From: an uncultured Clostridia bacterium | GTDB taxonomy: Bacteria > Bacillota > Clostridia > TANB77 > CAG-465 | Direction of reading: 5' to 3' | NCBI GenBank assembly: GCA_947584535.1 | Contig: CANPWO010000008.1 | Location: forward strand, 1-39,045 | DNA: 39,045 nucleotides | Shown: in pieces, positions 17,285 to 26,493 of the stretch | Position numbering within the stretch: the first letter of the stretch is position 1 | Layout of the letters: every line of letters starts with the position of its first letter | The notes under the pieces: generated by a model | Databases searched by the model: none | Told to the model about the DNA's origin: nothing | The model's input: the letters and a program-made list of their open reading frames with translations, nothing else | Translations under genes and position numbers: made by a program

Positions 17285-17605
17285 TTACTTAACTTCATTA
17301 CATTTCTTACAATATCTTGTTTTTGTTCCATCTTCTGCAACATTTATACCAAGTCTAACACCTTTATCGCATTTATCACAATAAAAGCTAACTTTTGATA
17401 CTGGAATTGGACATTCTCTTTTAATAATTCCAGATTCTTGTCCTTGTTTTCTAGCTTTAACATGTTTTGTTCTTATATTAACTCCTTTAACAATTACTTT
17501 TCCTTCCTTTGGAGATAAAGCAATTATTTCTCCTTTTTTTCCTTTTTCAGAACCAGAGTTAACTATAACAGTGTCGCCTTTTTTTAATTTTAATTTTGCT
17601 ATCAC
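17285..17605 (-). CDS. rplX: 50S ribosomal protein L24
   Basis: Assembly initiator that binds the 5' end of 23S rRNA. The 106 residues have the KOW motif near the start (KKGDTVIVNSGSEKGKKGEI) and a C-terminal four-cysteine ribbon, CDKC...CKKC, found in many L24 proteins and likely to bind zinc. Twenty bases after rplN. Confidence 0.97.
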   Translation of the reverse strand: MIAKLKLKKGDTVIVNSGSEKGKKGEIIALSPKEGKVIVKGVNIRTKHVKARKQGQESGIIKRECPIPVSKVSFYCDKCDKGVRLGINVAEDGTKTRYCKKCNEVK

Positions 17606-17625
17606 TTTCTTTCACCTCCGAAATT

Positions 17626-17994
17626 TTAAAGAACTTCTGGTGCTAGAGATATTATCTTCATATAGTCTTTATCTCTTAGTTCTCTTGCTACTGGTCCAAA
17701 GATACGTGTTCCTCTAGGTGTTTTATCATCTTTGATTAAAACTGCTGCATTTTCATCAAATCTTATATATGATCCATCTTCACGTCTTAGACCTCTTTTA
17801 CTTCTAACTATAACGGCTTTTACAACATCACCTTTTTTTACAGCGCCTCCTGGTGCTGCTTTTTTAACAGAAGCAACGATAACATCACCAATGTTACCCC
17901 ATTTTCTATGATGTCCGCCTAAAACTCTAATACACATTATTTCTTTAGCGCCTGTGTTGTCGCCAACTTTTAATAATGTTTGTTGTTGTATCAT
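17626..17994 (-). CDS. rplN: 50S ribosomal protein L14
   Basis: 23S rRNA binder at the subunit interface. The 122 residues begin [18 protein letters not shown] and include the [20 protein letters not shown] end. Thirty-five bases after rpsQ. Confidence 0.98.
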   Translation of the reverse strand: MIQQQTLLKVGDNTGAKEIMCIRVLGGHHRKWGNIGDVIVASVKKAAPGGAVKKGDVVKAVIVRSKRGLRREDGSYIRFDENAAVLIKDDKTPRGTRIFGPVARELRDKDYMKIISLAPEVL

Positions 17995-18029
17995 AGTTTA
18001 GTCCTCCCTTCAATTATTTTTTTAACTAA

Positions 18030-18284
18030 CTATTTAACTTTTTCCACAACTCTTACAAGTCTATATCTTTTATCCTTACTTAGTGGTCTAGTTTCCATTA
18101 CTTCAACAATGTCTCCGATATTACATTCGTTGTTTTCATCATGAGCTTTAATTTTTAATGTCTTATTAACTATTTTTCCATATAGTCTATCTTTTGTCTT
18201 AGTATCAATTCTAACAACTATTGTCTTATCCATTTTATTACTAACAACTTTACCTTGTTTTGTTTTTCTTAAATTTCTTTCCAT
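18030..18284 (-). CDS. rpsQ: 30S ribosomal protein S17
   Basis: 16S rRNA-binding OB-fold protein of 84 residues, with the signature [20 protein letters not shown]. Twenty-two bases after rpmC. Confidence 0.97.
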   Translation of the reverse strand: MERNLRKTKQGKVVSNKMDKTIVVRIDTKTKDRLYGKIVNKTLKIKAHDENNECNIGDIVEVMETRPLSKDKRYRLVRVVEKVK

Positions 18285-18306
18285 CTGCCCTTATTCCTCC
18301 TTGTTA

Positions 18307-18510
18307 CTAATTATTAACACTTTTCTTTGTTATAACAGTATTTACTCTTGCAATATTCTTTTTAACAAGAGTGATTTTTTTAGGGTTATCAAGACCATTT
18401 AAGGCATGTTGAAATCTTAATTTGAAAAGTTCATTTTTTAGAGCTTTTAACTCTTTTTGTAAATCTTCTACTGACATATTGTTATATTCATTTATTTTAC
18501 TAGATTTCAT
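18307..18510 (-). CDS. rpmC: 50S ribosomal protein L29
   Basis: Two-helix protein at the tunnel exit, 67 residues, with the pattern LQKELKALKNELFKLRFQHA. It follows rplP with no gap. Confidence 0.95.
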   Translation of the reverse strand: MKSSKINEYNNMSVEDLQKELKALKNELFKLRFQHALNGLDNPKKITLVKKNIARVNTVITKKSVNN

Positions 18511-18963
18511 CTATTTCACTCCCCCTTCACTGTTATTTAAAGCTTCTTCTTGCTCTTTTTTACTTACTATTTTACATTTTATAGGAAGTTTGTGAATTGC
18601 TTTTCTTAAAGCTTCTTTTGCAACTTCTTCAGGAAGTCCTGCTATTTCAAACATTATTCTTCCTGGTTTAACAACAGCTACAAAATATTCTGGATTACCT
18701 TTACCTGAACCCATACGAGTTTCAGCAGGTTTTTTTGTAATAGGTTTATCTGGGAATATTTTTATCCAAGTTTTACCTACTTTTTTTGTATATCTTGATA
18801 ATGTTACTCTGGCAGATTCAATTTGGTTTGCTGTAATCCAAGCTGCTTCTAAAGCTTGTATTCCAAAATCACCATCTATAACTCTTGTACCACGAGTAGC
18901 AATACCATTCATTCTACCTTTTTGTACTTTTCTAAATTTTGTTCTTTTTGGTGCTAACATCAT
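18511..18963 (-). CDS. rplP: 50S ribosomal protein L16
   Basis: Near the A site, helps tRNA accommodation. The 150 residues include [10 protein letters not shown] at the start and [19 protein letters not shown]. Two consecutive ATG codons could start it; the first is 10 bases from AGGAGG. Three bases after rpsC. About 10 residues longer than the E. coli protein at the C-terminus. Confidence 0.97.
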   Translation of the reverse strand: MMLAPKRTKFRKVQKGRMNGIATRGTRVIDGDFGIQALEAAWITANQIESARVTLSRYTKKVGKTWIKIFPDKPITKKPAETRMGSGKGNPEYFVAVVKPGRIMFEIAGLPEEVAKEALRKAIHKLPIKCKIVSKKEQEEALNNSEGGVK

Positions 18964-18966
18964 AAT

Positions 18967-19623
18967 TTAGTTACCTCCTTTTTCTTCTTTTTTTGCAGGT
19001 AACACATCTCCTTTATATATCCAAACTTTAACACCGATAATTCCATATGTAGTTAATGCTTCTGCAAAACCATAATCAATATCTGCTCTTAAAGTTTGAA
19101 GTGGAATTGTACCTTCGCTATAATGCTCAGTTCTAGCTATTTCTGCTCCACCTAAACGACCAGAAACTGCTGTTTTAATTCCTAAAGCTCCTGCTTTCAT
19201 TGTTTTTTGCATTGAAGATTTCATAGCTCTTCTAAATGAAATTCTCTTTTCAAGTTGTAAAGCTATATTTTCTGCAACAAGTTGTGCAGACATATCTACA
19301 TCTTTTACTTCAACGATATTTAAAGCAACTTCCTTATTTATCATTTTATTTAATTTTGCTTTTAATTCTTCTATTTGAGCTCCACCTTTTCCAATTATCA
19401 TACCAGGTTTAGCTGTATTAATATCTATAAATACTTTATTGCCTTTTCTAGCAATTTTAATACTATCAATTCCTGATGTTTTTAAAGTTTTCTTCAAATA
19501 TTCACGAATTTTATGATCTTCTACAAGATTGTCTGAATAATCTTTTTTATTTGCATACCAAGTAGATGACCAATCTTTTATTATTCCAACTCTAAGTCCA
19601 TGTGGACTAACTTTTTGACCCAT
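18967..19623 (-). CDS. rpsC: 30S ribosomal protein S3
   Basis: mRNA entry-channel protein of 218 residues. The KH domain motif [14 protein letters not shown] and the C-terminal signature [12 protein letters not shown]...[15 protein letters not shown] are visible. Twenty bases after rplV. Confidence 0.98.
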   Translation of the reverse strand: MGQKVSPHGLRVGIIKDWSSTWYANKKDYSDNLVEDHKIREYLKKTLKTSGIDSIKIARKGNKVFIDINTAKPGMIIGKGGAQIEELKAKLNKMINKEVALNIVEVKDVDMSAQLVAENIALQLEKRISFRRAMKSSMQKTMKAGALGIKTAVSGRLGGAEIARTEHYSEGTIPLQTLRADIDYGFAEALTTYGIIGVKVWIYKGDVLPAKKEEKGGN

Positions 19624-19643
19624 TTATAGTTCCTCCTTAATTT

Positions 19644-19982
19644 TTATGCTTCTTTTTCTTTTAGCACAACTACAATGTGGCTTGTTCTTTTTCTTATTCT
19701 ATCAGCACTACCTTTTGCTCTTGGTAGAATTCTTTTCATTGTAGGGCCTTGATTTGCATAAATTTCTGAAATATATAATTTTGTTTCGTCCATTTTATTA
19801 TTATTTACTGCATTTGCAATAGCTGATTTTAATAATTTTTCTACTACTGGTGCAGCTGCTTTATTAGTATATTTTAAAATTGCTAATGCTTCTTTAGCAT
19901 CTTTTCCTCTAATTAAGTCAATAACAATTTTTACTTTTCTACTACTAATTCTTGCATGACGTAACTCTGCTCTTGCTTCCAT
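19644..19982 (-). CDS. rplV: 50S ribosomal protein L22
   Basis: 112-residue tunnel-wall protein with the long hairpin region and the signature [16 protein letters not shown]. Sixteen bases after rpsS. Confidence 0.97.
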   Translation of the reverse strand: MEARAELRHARISSRKVKIVIDLIRGKDAKEALAILKYTNKAAAPVVEKLLKSAIANAVNNNKMDETKLYISEIYANQGPTMKRILPRAKGSADRIRKRTSHIVVVLKEKEA

Positions 19983-19998
19983 TTAAAGCTCCTCCTTT

Positions 19999-20277
19999 TT
20001 ATTTCACTTTACTTTTCTTATCTCCAGCGTGTCCTCTAAATAATCTTGTAGGAGCAAATTCTCCTAATTTATGACCAATCATTTCTTCAGTTATATATAC
20101 TGGAACATGTTTCCTTCCATCATGTACTGCTATTGTGTGACCAACCATTTCAGGATATATTGTAGAGGGTCTTGACCAAGTTTTTATAACTTCTTTTTTA
20201 TCTTGTTCATTCATTTTTTCTATTCTTTTAAATAGTCTTTCATCTACGAAAGGTCCTTTTTTTAGTGATCTAGACAT
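19999..20277 (-). CDS. rpsS: 30S ribosomal protein S19
   Basis: Head-domain protein of 92 residues, starting [15 protein letters not shown] and carrying the [20 protein letters not shown] signature. Fourteen bases after rplB. Confidence 0.98.
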   Translation of the reverse strand: MSRSLKKGPFVDERLFKRIEKMNEQDKKEVIKTWSRPSTIYPEMVGHTIAVHDGRKHVPVYITEEMIGHKLGEFAPTRLFRGHAGDKKSKVK

Positions 20278-20291
20278 TTACTTATACCTCC

Positions 20292-21125
20292 CTATTTTTT
20301 ATTTCTTCTCTTTACGATATATTTATCAGTTCTATTATTAGCTTTTCTAGTCTTATATCCAAGTGCTGGTTTACCCCATGGAGTTCTTGGTCCAGAATGT
20401 CCAACTGGAGCTCTACCTTCACCACCACCATGTGGGTGATCAACAGGGTTCATAACACTACCACGAACAGTAGGTCTTATACCCATATGTCTTTTTCTAC
20501 CTGCTTTACCAAGATTTACATTTTCTTGGTCTAGATTTCCTACTTGACCAATACATGCTCTACAATCTACAAGTATAAGTCTCATTTCACCAGAAGGCAT
20601 TCTTACATGTGCATATCTACCTTCTTTTGCCATTAATTGTGCTGACATACCTGCACTTCTTACAAGTTGTGCTCCTTTTCCCTTATGTAATTCAATATTA
20701 TATATCATTGTACCAACAGGTATTGAGCTAATTGGCATACAGTTACCAGGTTTGATGTCTGCTTTTTCAGATGATATTACTTTATCTCCATCTGTAAGTC
20801 CAAGTGGAGCAATTATATATGCTCTTTCACCATCTTCATATTCTATTAAAGCAATATTTGCTGTTCTGTTTGGATCATATTCTATTCCAATTACAGTAGC
20901 TTCCATATCTACTTTATTTCTTTTAAAATCAATTACTCTATATTTTCTTCTGTTTCCACCACCATGATGTCTAACTGTTATTTTACCAGTATTATTTCTT
21001 CCTGCATTTTTCTTTAATGTAGAAAGTAATTTTTTCTCTGGCTCTTTCTTTGTAATTTCTTCGTTAGTTAGAACAGTCATATTTCTAAGTGATGGAGTAA
21101 CAGGTTTAAATGATTTTATTCCCAT
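20292..21125 (-). CDS. rplB: 50S ribosomal protein L2
   Basis: Peptidyl-transferase-centre protein of 277 residues. The C-terminal signature [15 protein letters not shown] and the conserved His of that loop are present. Thirteen bases after rplW. Confidence 0.98.
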   Translation of the reverse strand: MGIKSFKPVTPSLRNMTVLTNEEITKKEPEKKLLSTLKKNAGRNNTGKITVRHHGGGNRRKYRVIDFKRNKVDMEATVIGIEYDPNRTANIALIEYEDGERAYIIAPLGLTDGDKVISSEKADIKPGNCMPISSIPVGTMIYNIELHKGKGAQLVRSAGMSAQLMAKEGRYAHVRMPSGEMRLILVDCRACIGQVGNLDQENVNLGKAGRKRHMGIRPTVRGSVMNPVDHPHGGGEGRAPVGHSGPRTPWGKPALGYKTRKANNRTDKYIVKRRNKK

Positions 21126-21138
21126 TTTTTATTCCCTC

Positions 21139-21501
21139 CTAGTTTGTTCCAAATGCTGAACTTATTTCTTCTATTTCAGTTTTATATTTTTTATTTGATT
21201 TAGTTTCTTTTCCACCTTTAGCTAAATATTTGTTTTCTGCTGGATTTGTATCAATTTGAACAATTGCTTTTTTCCATGCTTTAGTTTTTCCTTGGTGTAC
21301 TCCAACTCTTTTATTCTTACCGTCATATCTCATAGTGTTAACTTTTTTTACTTTTACTCCAAATAGTTCTTCAACTGCATTTTTTATTTCAAGCTTTGTT
21401 GAATTAATTGCAACTTCAAAAGTATATTTACCTTCTGGAACATTTGAGTAAGTTCTTTCAGTCATTATAGGTCTTATTATAACATCTTCTGCGTGTTTCA
21501 T
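21139..21501 (-). CDS. rplW: 50S ribosomal protein L23
   Basis: Tunnel-exit protein that docks trigger factor and SRP. The 120 residues include IIRPIMTERTYSN and the KVKKVNTMRYDGKNKR loop. It is about 20 residues longer than the usual 95-100, because of a Lys-rich C-terminal extension (about 97-120). One base after rplD. Confidence 0.96.
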   Translation of the reverse strand: MKHAEDVIIRPIMTERTYSNVPEGKYTFEVAINSTKLEIKNAVEELFGVKVKKVNTMRYDGKNKRVGVHQGKTKAWKKAIVQIDTNPAENKYLAKGGKETKSNKKYKTEIEEISSAFGTN

Positions 21502-21502
21502 A

Positions 21503-22123
21503 TTAAGCGTACACCTCCTCTATCTTCTTAACTGCTTCTTCAGTTACTACTAATGAATCGTATTTTAATAAATCAAATACGTTTATAGTATTAACTAATG
21601 TTGTTTTTACATTTTCAATGTTTCTGCTTGATGCTTGAACATTTAAGTTCTTTTCATCTAATACGATTAATGCTTTATTTACTTTTAAATTTCCTAAAAC
21701 TTTAACCATTTCTTTTGTTTTGATTTCTTTAAGTTCTAATTTATCAACAACAATTAAATTATTTTCTTGTACTTTTGATGTTAATACAGATCTTAAAGCT
21801 TGTTTTCTCATTTTCTTAGGTATTGCATATTTATATGATCTTGGCTTTGGTCCAAGTGCTATACCACCTTTTGTCCATTGTGGAGCTCTAATACTACCTT
21901 GTCTTGCACGTCCTGTACCTTTTTGTCTCCAAGGTTTTCTTCCACCACCACGAACTTCTGCTCTTGTTTTTGTAGATTGTGTACCTTGTCTTTGATTAGC
22001 TAAATAATTAACTAGTGCTGTGTGTACTAAGATATCATTTACTTCTACTCCAAATACTGCTTCTTGAAGTTCTATATCTTTTACTTTTTTACCTTGCATA
22101 TTTAAAACGTCTACTTTAAGCAT
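21503..22123 (-). CDS. rplD: 50S ribosomal protein L4
   Basis: Tunnel protein of 206 residues with the long loop signature GGGRKPWRQKGTGRARQGS (about 65-83). In several bacteria L4 also represses its own operon through the leader. Twenty-nine bases after rplC. Confidence 0.97.
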   Translation of the reverse strand: MLKVDVLNMQGKKVKDIELQEAVFGVEVNDILVHTALVNYLANQRQGTQSTKTRAEVRGGGRKPWRQKGTGRARQGSIRAPQWTKGGIALGPKPRSYKYAIPKKMRKQALRSVLTSKVQENNLIVVDKLELKEIKTKEMVKVLGNLKVNKALIVLDEKNLNVQASSRNIENVKTTLVNTINVFDLLKYDSLVVTEEAVKKIEEVYA

Positions 22124-22152
22124 TTATAATTTCCTCCTTCCACTTACATCTC

Positions 22153-22779
22153 TTACTTTACAGATTTTCTTACTCTTACTATTGCACCTTTAGCTCCAGG
22201 AATTGATCCTTTTACTAAAATTACATTTTTGTCTGTATCTACTTTTACTACATCAAGATTAAGTATTGTAGATGTTGTACTTCCCATATGTCCTGGAAGT
22301 TTCTTTCCTTTAAATACTCTACCTGGTGTAGATGTAGCTCCCATTGAACCTGGTCTTCTATGATACATAGAACCATGAGCCATAGGTCCTCTATGTTGTC
22401 CATGTCTTTTAATATTACCTTGGAATCCTTTACCTTTTGAAGTTCCTTGAATATCAACTCTATCGTTTGTATCAAAAGCTTCAACTGTAATTTTACTTCC
22501 AATTTCATATTCATCAACATTTTCTACTTTGATTTCTCTTAAATATTTTTGTACTTCTAATTTTGCTTTTTCAAATACACCTTTTAAAGGTTTATTTGCA
22601 TTTTTTTCTTTTATTTCACCAAAGCTTACTACTATTGCGTTATATCCTTCTTTATCTGCTGTCTTTTTTCCAACAACTGTTAAGGGTTTTGCTTCAATTG
22701 CAGTAACAGGTATTGCGATACCATCTTCAGTAAATATTTGTGTCATTCCAACTTTTTTTCCGTAAATTTCTTTTACCAT
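22153..22779 (-). CDS. rplC: 50S ribosomal protein L3
   Basis: Early-assembly protein of 208 residues that reaches the peptidyl-transferase centre. Visible: GKKVGMTQIFTEDG at the start and the loop signature KGFQGNIKRHGQHRGPMAHG. A GGGAGG site precedes it. The gap to rpsJ is unusually wide (129 bases) and holds a weak hairpin but no ORF. Confidence 0.98.
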   Translation of the reverse strand: MVKEIYGKKVGMTQIFTEDGIAIPVTAIEAKPLTVVGKKTADKEGYNAIVVSFGEIKEKNANKPLKGVFEKAKLEVQKYLREIKVENVDEYEIGSKITVEAFDTNDRVDIQGTSKGKGFQGNIKRHGQHRGPMAHGSMYHRRPGSMGATSTPGRVFKGKKLPGHMGSTTSTILNLDVVKVDTDKNVILVKGSIPGAKGAIVRVRKSVK

Positions 22780-22908
22780 TTTTGTTTTCCTCCCTTTTAA
22801 CTTTTTTCATTATTTAAACTCTTAGATTTTCTAATTAAAACTTTTAGTATAGGGTATGTTATTGCCTAATTTATATATAGGATAACTACTAAATGTTTTT
22901 AGTTTAAA

Positions 22909-23226
22909 TTATAATTTTACTTCGATATCAACACCAGCTGGCATATCAATTGACATTAATGCATCAACTGTTGCTTGATTTGGTGCTAAAACATCAATAA
23001 CTCTTTTATGTGTTCTCATTTCAAATTGCTCTCTTGAATCTTTATGGTTGTGTGGAGAACGAAGTATTGTTATTATTTCCTTCTCTGTTGGTAGTGGAAT
23101 TGGTCCTGATACTTCTGAACCTGTTTTCTTTGCCACTTCAACAATCTTTGATGCTGCTTGTTCTAGCACTACATGGTCATAAGCTTTTAATCTTATTCTC
23201 ATTTTTTTTGTTTGTTCTTTTGCCAT
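22909..23226 (-). CDS. rpsJ: 30S ribosomal protein S10
   Basis: 105-residue head protein, also NusE of the antitermination complex. Conserved segments: [20 protein letters not shown] and the loop signature [20 protein letters not shown]. First gene of the operon, behind a leader of about 210 bases. rpsL-rpsG-fusA-tuf, often upstream, are not here. Confidence 0.98.
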   Translation of the reverse strand: MAKEQTKKMRIRLKAYDHVVLEQAASKIVEVAKKTGSEVSGPIPLPTEKEIITILRSPHNHKDSREQFEMRTHKRVIDVLAPNQATVDALMSIDMPAGVDIEVKL

Positions 23227-23440
23227 ATGTAAAACACTCCTTTTCTATAATATTTCGGTGTTGCAAGTTTTACACTACCCCGTGTGTTCCTTTTTTACAT
23301 ATATTAAAACCAAGAATTTTTAACTTTTTATTCTTGGCAAATACACGTTTTACATACTTGCCGCCCGATTTAAAATCAGACATGCTCCATAAGAGTTCCC
23401 TACTTCAAAGAGTAGCCACATCTTACTTCAACGCAAATCA
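23227..23440 (-). promoter_or_regulatory. Structured 5' leader of the S10 operon
   Basis: The transcript from the promoter at 23447-23475 has about 210 untranslated bases before rpsJ. On the minus strand it contains a hairpin CTACTCTTTGAAGTAG, a stem GGCAAG...TTTGCC (about 23336-23362), and a terminator-like hairpin CCAAGAAT/ATTCTTGG (23310-23337) followed by TTTTAATAT. The last two share two C bases, so they cannot both form fully: the layout of an attenuator. No T-box hallmark was found. A ribosomal protein such as L4 is the likely ligand by analogy only. Confidence 0.5.
23310..23337 (-). terminator. Possible attenuator in the S10 leader
   Basis: Eight-base arms with a 12-base A/T-rich loop and a weak T-run (TTTTAATAT) on the minus strand. 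Weak as a full terminator, fitting conditional termination. Confidence 0.4.
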
Positions 23441-23446
23441 TTAAAT

Positions 23447-23475
23447 ATTATAACTTATGTTAAACAAAAAATCAA
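23447..23475 (-). promoter_or_regulatory. SigA promoter of the S10 operon
   Basis: Minus-strand TTGATT (23470-23475), 17-base spacer, TATAAT (23447-23452). The only good promoter before rpsJ; the upstream transcript is stopped by the hairpin at 23497-23527. Confidence 0.75.
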
Positions 23476-23496
23476 TAGTTTTTATAAAAAAAGTAC

Positions 23497-23527
23497 AAAA
23501 AAAGTCGAAGTTTTTCTTGCTTCGACC
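23497..23527 (-). terminator. Terminator before the S10 promoter
   Basis: GTCGAAG (23504-23510) and CTTCGAC (23520-23526) form the stem, followed on the minus strand by seven T. It ends the transcript of the 49-residue protein gene. The 100 bases between it and that gene show only two TTTGTAAC direct repeats. Confidence 0.75.
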
Positions 23528-23627
23528 ATTTTTGTAACAATTTTGTAACTTTTTATTTCGCTTATTCATTGAAAATATCAATTTTAATTCATAAAAAGTA
23601 TACATGAATAAAAATAGTACTATTAAA

Positions 23628-23777
23628 CTATTTTTTTAATATTCTTTTAAATTCAGCTATATTACATTTAATTTGCTCTTTAATAGAAATATTATTGTTA
23701 TTATCTTTATTCCACTTACAAGTAGCTATTAACGCAATACTTATACAAACAATCAGTACAGTTGCAGCAACATACAT
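23628..23777 (-). CDS. 49-residue membrane protein, unknown
   Basis: A short ORF with a GGAGTGAT ribosome site 5 bases before the ATG. It begins MYVAATVLIV and has one membrane helix (about 2-20) with Cys at 11 and 20, then a polar tail (KWNKDNNNNIS...) with a further Cys and a basic amphipathic end EFKRILKK. It lies 27 bases after the broken gene at 23805-24130 and probably shares its transcript. I do not recognise the family. Confidence 0.55.
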   Translation of the reverse strand: MYVAATVLIVCISIALIATCKWNKDNNNNISIKEQIKCNIAEFKRILKK

Positions 23778-23804
23778 AGTTATCACTCCTTTTTTATAGT
23801 AAAA

Positions 23805-24130
23805 TTAAAAGTCCAAATCATCTTGTAGATAAGTATATAATACTTGGTTTCTATTTACTTCTACCTCTGCTATAATAGTTTCTGATTCAACACTCATCAT
23901 TTCTATATGTGTTCCGTCTTCTTTCAAATGAACAAATGCATATTTAACATTCTCTGAATGTACACATTTTACATACTGTCTATAACAATCTTCTTGATTT
24001 TGATAAATGCCTACTATACCTATTTTTATGATTTTATTAGGTCCTATTTTTCCTTACTTCCTTAGTAATAATATAGATATCTTTTGTTTTTTTCCTCAGT
24101 AACTCTTTTTATAGGTAAATCAATAATCAT
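23805..24130 (-). pseudogene. Small gene broken by two frameshifts in A-runs
   Basis: A strong ribosome site (AAGGAGG) leads to an ATG at 24130 whose frame stops after 22 codons. Removing one A from the A7 run (about 24092-24098) and one from the A5 run (about 24048-24052) gives a single 107-residue frame down to a stop at 23805, starting MIIDLPIKRVTEEKTKDIYI and ending LYTYLQDDLDF. The restored protein is soluble, mixed alpha/beta by look (VKYAFVHLKEDGTHIEMM), and not recognised. Codon use in all three parts resembles neighbouring genes. Either a recent pseudogene or two homopolymer errors in the assembly. Confidence 0.6.
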
Positions 24131-24206
24131 ATTATCTTTTCCTCCTTAAAATTATTTTTAGAGTTTTAATATTTTTACCTATATTATAGCATATTTGTCA
24201 ATATAA

Positions 24207-24233
24207 TTAAGCCGTAACAATAAGTTACGACTT
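24207..24233 (-). terminator. Terminator after folA
   Basis: TAAGTCGTAAC and GTTACGGCTTA (one G-U pair) form an 11-bp stem with a 5-base loop, 10 bases past the folA stop. The minus-strand T-run is broken (ATTATATT), so some read-through to the downstream small genes is likely. An extended -10 (TGCTATAAT) around 24185-24193 may restart transcription for them. Confidence 0.55.
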
Positions 24234-24243
24234 AATTTTTCTA

Positions 24244-24720
24244 TTATTTTCTTACATACTCTACATGTTCAAAAGATATACCATTATCGCTGTTACTTCC
24301 CAACACTTTTCTATCGAAATCTTGTTTATTAAATTCAGGAAAATATGTATCAGCATCAGGACACTCTGCATTTATCTCTGTAAGAACTAATCTCTTGGCA
24401 TATGGTAGCATTTGTTTATATACCATACCGCCACCAATAACAAATATTTCTTCTTCGCTATTTAAGTGTTCTTTAACAAACTTATCTAAATCCCATACAA
24501 GATTTATTCCTTCGCTATCCATCTCTTCATCAGTTAAAACAAAGTGTTCTCTGTTTGGCAGTTTTCTAGGCAAAGATTCAAAAGTTCTTTTACCCATAAA
24601 TACCTTTTTACCAGTAGTTTGTTCTTTAAAAAATTTTAAATCACTTGGAAGTTGCCAAATTAATCCACCATTTTTACCAAGTTCCCTATTTTTTCCTATT
24701 GCTGCAATCATTGAAAACAT
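24244..24720 (-). CDS. folA: Dihydrofolate reductase
   Basis: Reduces dihydrofolate to tetrahydrofolate with NADPH; target of trimethoprim. The 158 residues contain the start MFSMIAAIGKNRELGKNG, the W..PSDLKFFK segment with the catalytic Asp, the NADPH motifs GKKVFMGKRTFESLP and FVIGGGMVYKQML. It follows thyA by 11 bases with a GAGGTGAT ribosome site: the dihydrofolate made by ThyA is handled by its operon partner. Confidence 0.97.
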   Translation of the reverse strand: MFSMIAAIGKNRELGKNGGLIWQLPSDLKFFKEQTTGKKVFMGKRTFESLPRKLPNREHFVLTDEEMDSEGINLVWDLDKFVKEHLNSEEEIFVIGGGMVYKQMLPYAKRLVLTEINAECPDADTYFPEFNKQDFDRKVLGSNSDNGISFEHVEYVRK

Positions 24721-24731
24721 GTTATATCACC

Positions 24732-25577
24732 TCACACAGAAACGGGCATCTTTATCTTGCCACAATGTTCATAATTAATAAGCTTAATATCTTTAAGTTC
24801 TTTTGAGTTATCAAATTCAAAGAAGTCTTTAATATCAGGATTAATCCATAATTTAGGAGCTTCTTTTGCATCCTTCATTCTATCAATTTGCTCTTTTATA
24901 CCATCAATCTGATTCTCATAGATATGTGCATTGTTAATAACCCAAGTCATTTTTCCTGGCTTTAAATTAGTAACTTGTGCAATTAAATTAACAAGAACAG
25001 CGTATTGTGATATATTAAAAGGTAGTCCAAGTGGCACATCACATGATCTTTGATTAACAAGACAATTTAAGTATCCATCTGTTACATCCCATTGAGTACA
25101 CCATACGCATGAAGGAAGTGATGCTGTTTCTAAAAATTCATTTTGCCACAAGCTCATAATCATTCTTCTATCATTTGGATTATTTTTTATAGTATTAATC
25201 AGATTTTGAGTAAGCTTGTACCTATTTACAATATAACCATAAGCAGTTCCTATAGTACCAGCATATTCTTTACCAAAATGCTTTCCCATATAATTACCAT
25301 CTTGATCAATTTCCCATTCATCCCAAATTTTAACTCCTCTTTCTTTTAGCCATGATACATCATTACTTTGTACTTGATAGAACCATAACATTTCAAGTAC
25401 TGCATGTTTAAAAGCTACAAATTTTGTAGTTAGAATAGGGAATTCATCTTGTAAATCAAAACTTAAAATCTGATGTGGTAGTTTATATGTGTTTACACCA
25501 GTTCTGTTTTCAGAATATGTTCCTTCATCTAAAATTCTTTGGCATAAATCAATATATGATTTATCAAATTTTGACAT
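24732..25577 (-). CDS. thyA: Thymidylate synthase ThyA
   Basis: Converts dUMP to dTMP using methylene-tetrahydrofolate. The start at 25577 (281 residues) has a GGGGTGAT site; an upstream ATG at 25661 would lie in and above the promoter. Visible: the R of [10 protein letters not shown], the folate region, catalytic Cys in [11 protein letters not shown], and the nucleotide motif [16 protein letters not shown]. The usual LPPC reads LPSC. The AHIYENQ motif has Asn before AH where Asp is common. First gene of the thyA-folA pair. Confidence 0.96.
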   Translation of the reverse strand: MSKFDKSYIDLCQRILDEGTYSENRTGVNTYKLPHQILSFDLQDEFPILTTKFVAFKHAVLEMLWFYQVQSNDVSWLKERGVKIWDEWEIDQDGNYMGKHFGKEYAGTIGTAYGYIVNRYKLTQNLINTIKNNPNDRRMIMSLWQNEFLETASLPSCVWCTQWDVTDGYLNCLVNQRSCDVPLGLPFNISQYAVLVNLIAQVTNLKPGKMTWVINNAHIYENQIDGIKEQIDRMKDAKEAPKLWINPDIKDFFEFDNSKELKDIKLINYEHCGKIKMPVSV

Positions 25578-25628
25578 TTTTATCACCCCATTAATAATAA
25601 TTTTTAAGCACAAATAATTGTTAAGCAC

Positions 25629-25657
25629 ATTATAGCACCTTAAAAATAAAATTGCAA
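25629..25657 (-). promoter_or_regulatory. SigA promoter of thyA-folA
   Basis: Minus-strand TTGCAA (25652-25657), 17-base spacer, TATAAT (25629-25634) with TGC forming an extended -10. It lies directly behind the stop of the 269-residue gene; no terminator separates them. Confidence 0.7.
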
Positions 25658-25663
25658 TCACTT

Positions 25664-26473
25664 TTATATAAATTTTTCTTCTTTATTTTTATTTCTTTCA
25701 ATACTATTAATTGAATTAGAAGATTCTACATCTTTATTAGCTATTTCATCAGGTGCATTAACCATTCCTTTAAGTTCAGCTTGAAAACTATTTTCATGAC
25801 TTTTTTCTTCACTTTCATTTTCTTTAATACCTAACTCTTGCATAAGCTCATGTTTTATTTTTTCTTTATTTTCATACCATTCTTTTGAAAATAACTTTTC
25901 CTTTAAAAGATTTGCACTACCTAAATATTTTTTATCTTTAAAATGTTCATAAAATTTTGATAGTTCTTTATCATCCTTTGCTTTTAATATAGGTAAACAT
26001 CTTGTGTCAAATTCAAGTTTGTTAAACATATCTAATATAGGACCTCTAAGCAGACCTGAAACAGCATAAACTTGTTTTACATCCTTGCATTTTACATCAT
26101 TTTTTAGTATATCTTGTATTTTTTCTAGTGCATCAATTAGTTCTAAACTTAATCTCTTTCGTCCCTCTTTTGAAAGTGCATCTTTTAATTCTTCAGGCAT
26201 AACATGTATATGCAAAGTGTCTTCATTTGTGTTATAGCCAATTGTTTCATTTAATCTATTAAATTTCATATCTGTTGTTTGAGACATTCTTTCAGTTATA
26301 ACATCCCTTATTTGCTCATCATTACTTACTCCTAACTCATTTACTAAATTAGTAAAATCAGTATCGGGCATATTTTGTATTTTATTTATATAATTAGTAG
26401 CTAACACATCATTAATACTTTCTTCTACTACCATATCATTTATTACTTTTATAACATTTTCTTTTTCTATCAT
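25664..26473 (-). CDS. Soluble protein of unknown function, 269 residues
   Basis: I do not recognise it. No signal peptide or membrane segment. The N-terminal half is helical and acidic (about 1-75), a middle part (about 85-200) carries [14 protein letters not shown] and [16 protein letters not shown], which look like the conserved core, and the last 60 residues are low-complexity, rich in Glu, Lys, Asn and Ser. A AAGAGGTAGAAG ribosome site and a promoter at 26494-26521 support the start. It is upstream of and co-oriented with thyA-folA. Confidence 0.75.
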   Translation of the reverse strand: MIEKENVIKVINDMVVEESINDVLATNYINKIQNMPDTDFTNLVNELGVSNDEQIRDVITERMSQTTDMKFNRLNETIGYNTNEDTLHIHVMPEELKDALSKEGRKRLSLELIDALEKIQDILKNDVKCKDVKQVYAVSGLLRGPILDMFNKLEFDTRCLPILKAKDDKELSKFYEHFKDKKYLGSANLLKEKLFSKEWYENKEKIKHELMQELGIKENESEEKSHENSFQAELKGMVNAPDEIANKDVESSNSINSIERNKNKEEKFI

Positions 26474-26493
26474 ATCTTCTACCTCTTAAGTAA

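Noticed and set aside
23227-23440. T-box or tRNA in the S10 leader
   Set aside because: No GGTGG..ACCGCG-type T-box sequence and no cloverleaf or T-loop consensus.
23010-23444. 144-codon plus-strand ORF over rpsJ and its leader
   Set aside because: It runs against rpsJ and through leader hairpins, has no ribosome site and an unlikely composition.
23460-23610. Minus-strand ORF running through the S10 promoter and its upstream terminator
   Set aside because: No ribosome site and it crosses a terminator and a promoter; random open frame in AT-rich DNA.
24184-24204. TTGACA followed by TATAAT upstream of the broken gene
   Set aside because: The spacing is only 7 bases, not a usable -35/-10 pair; only the extended -10 could matter.
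24395-24778. 127-codon plus-strand ORF over folA
   Set aside because: Shadow of a clearly recognised folA; no ribosome site.
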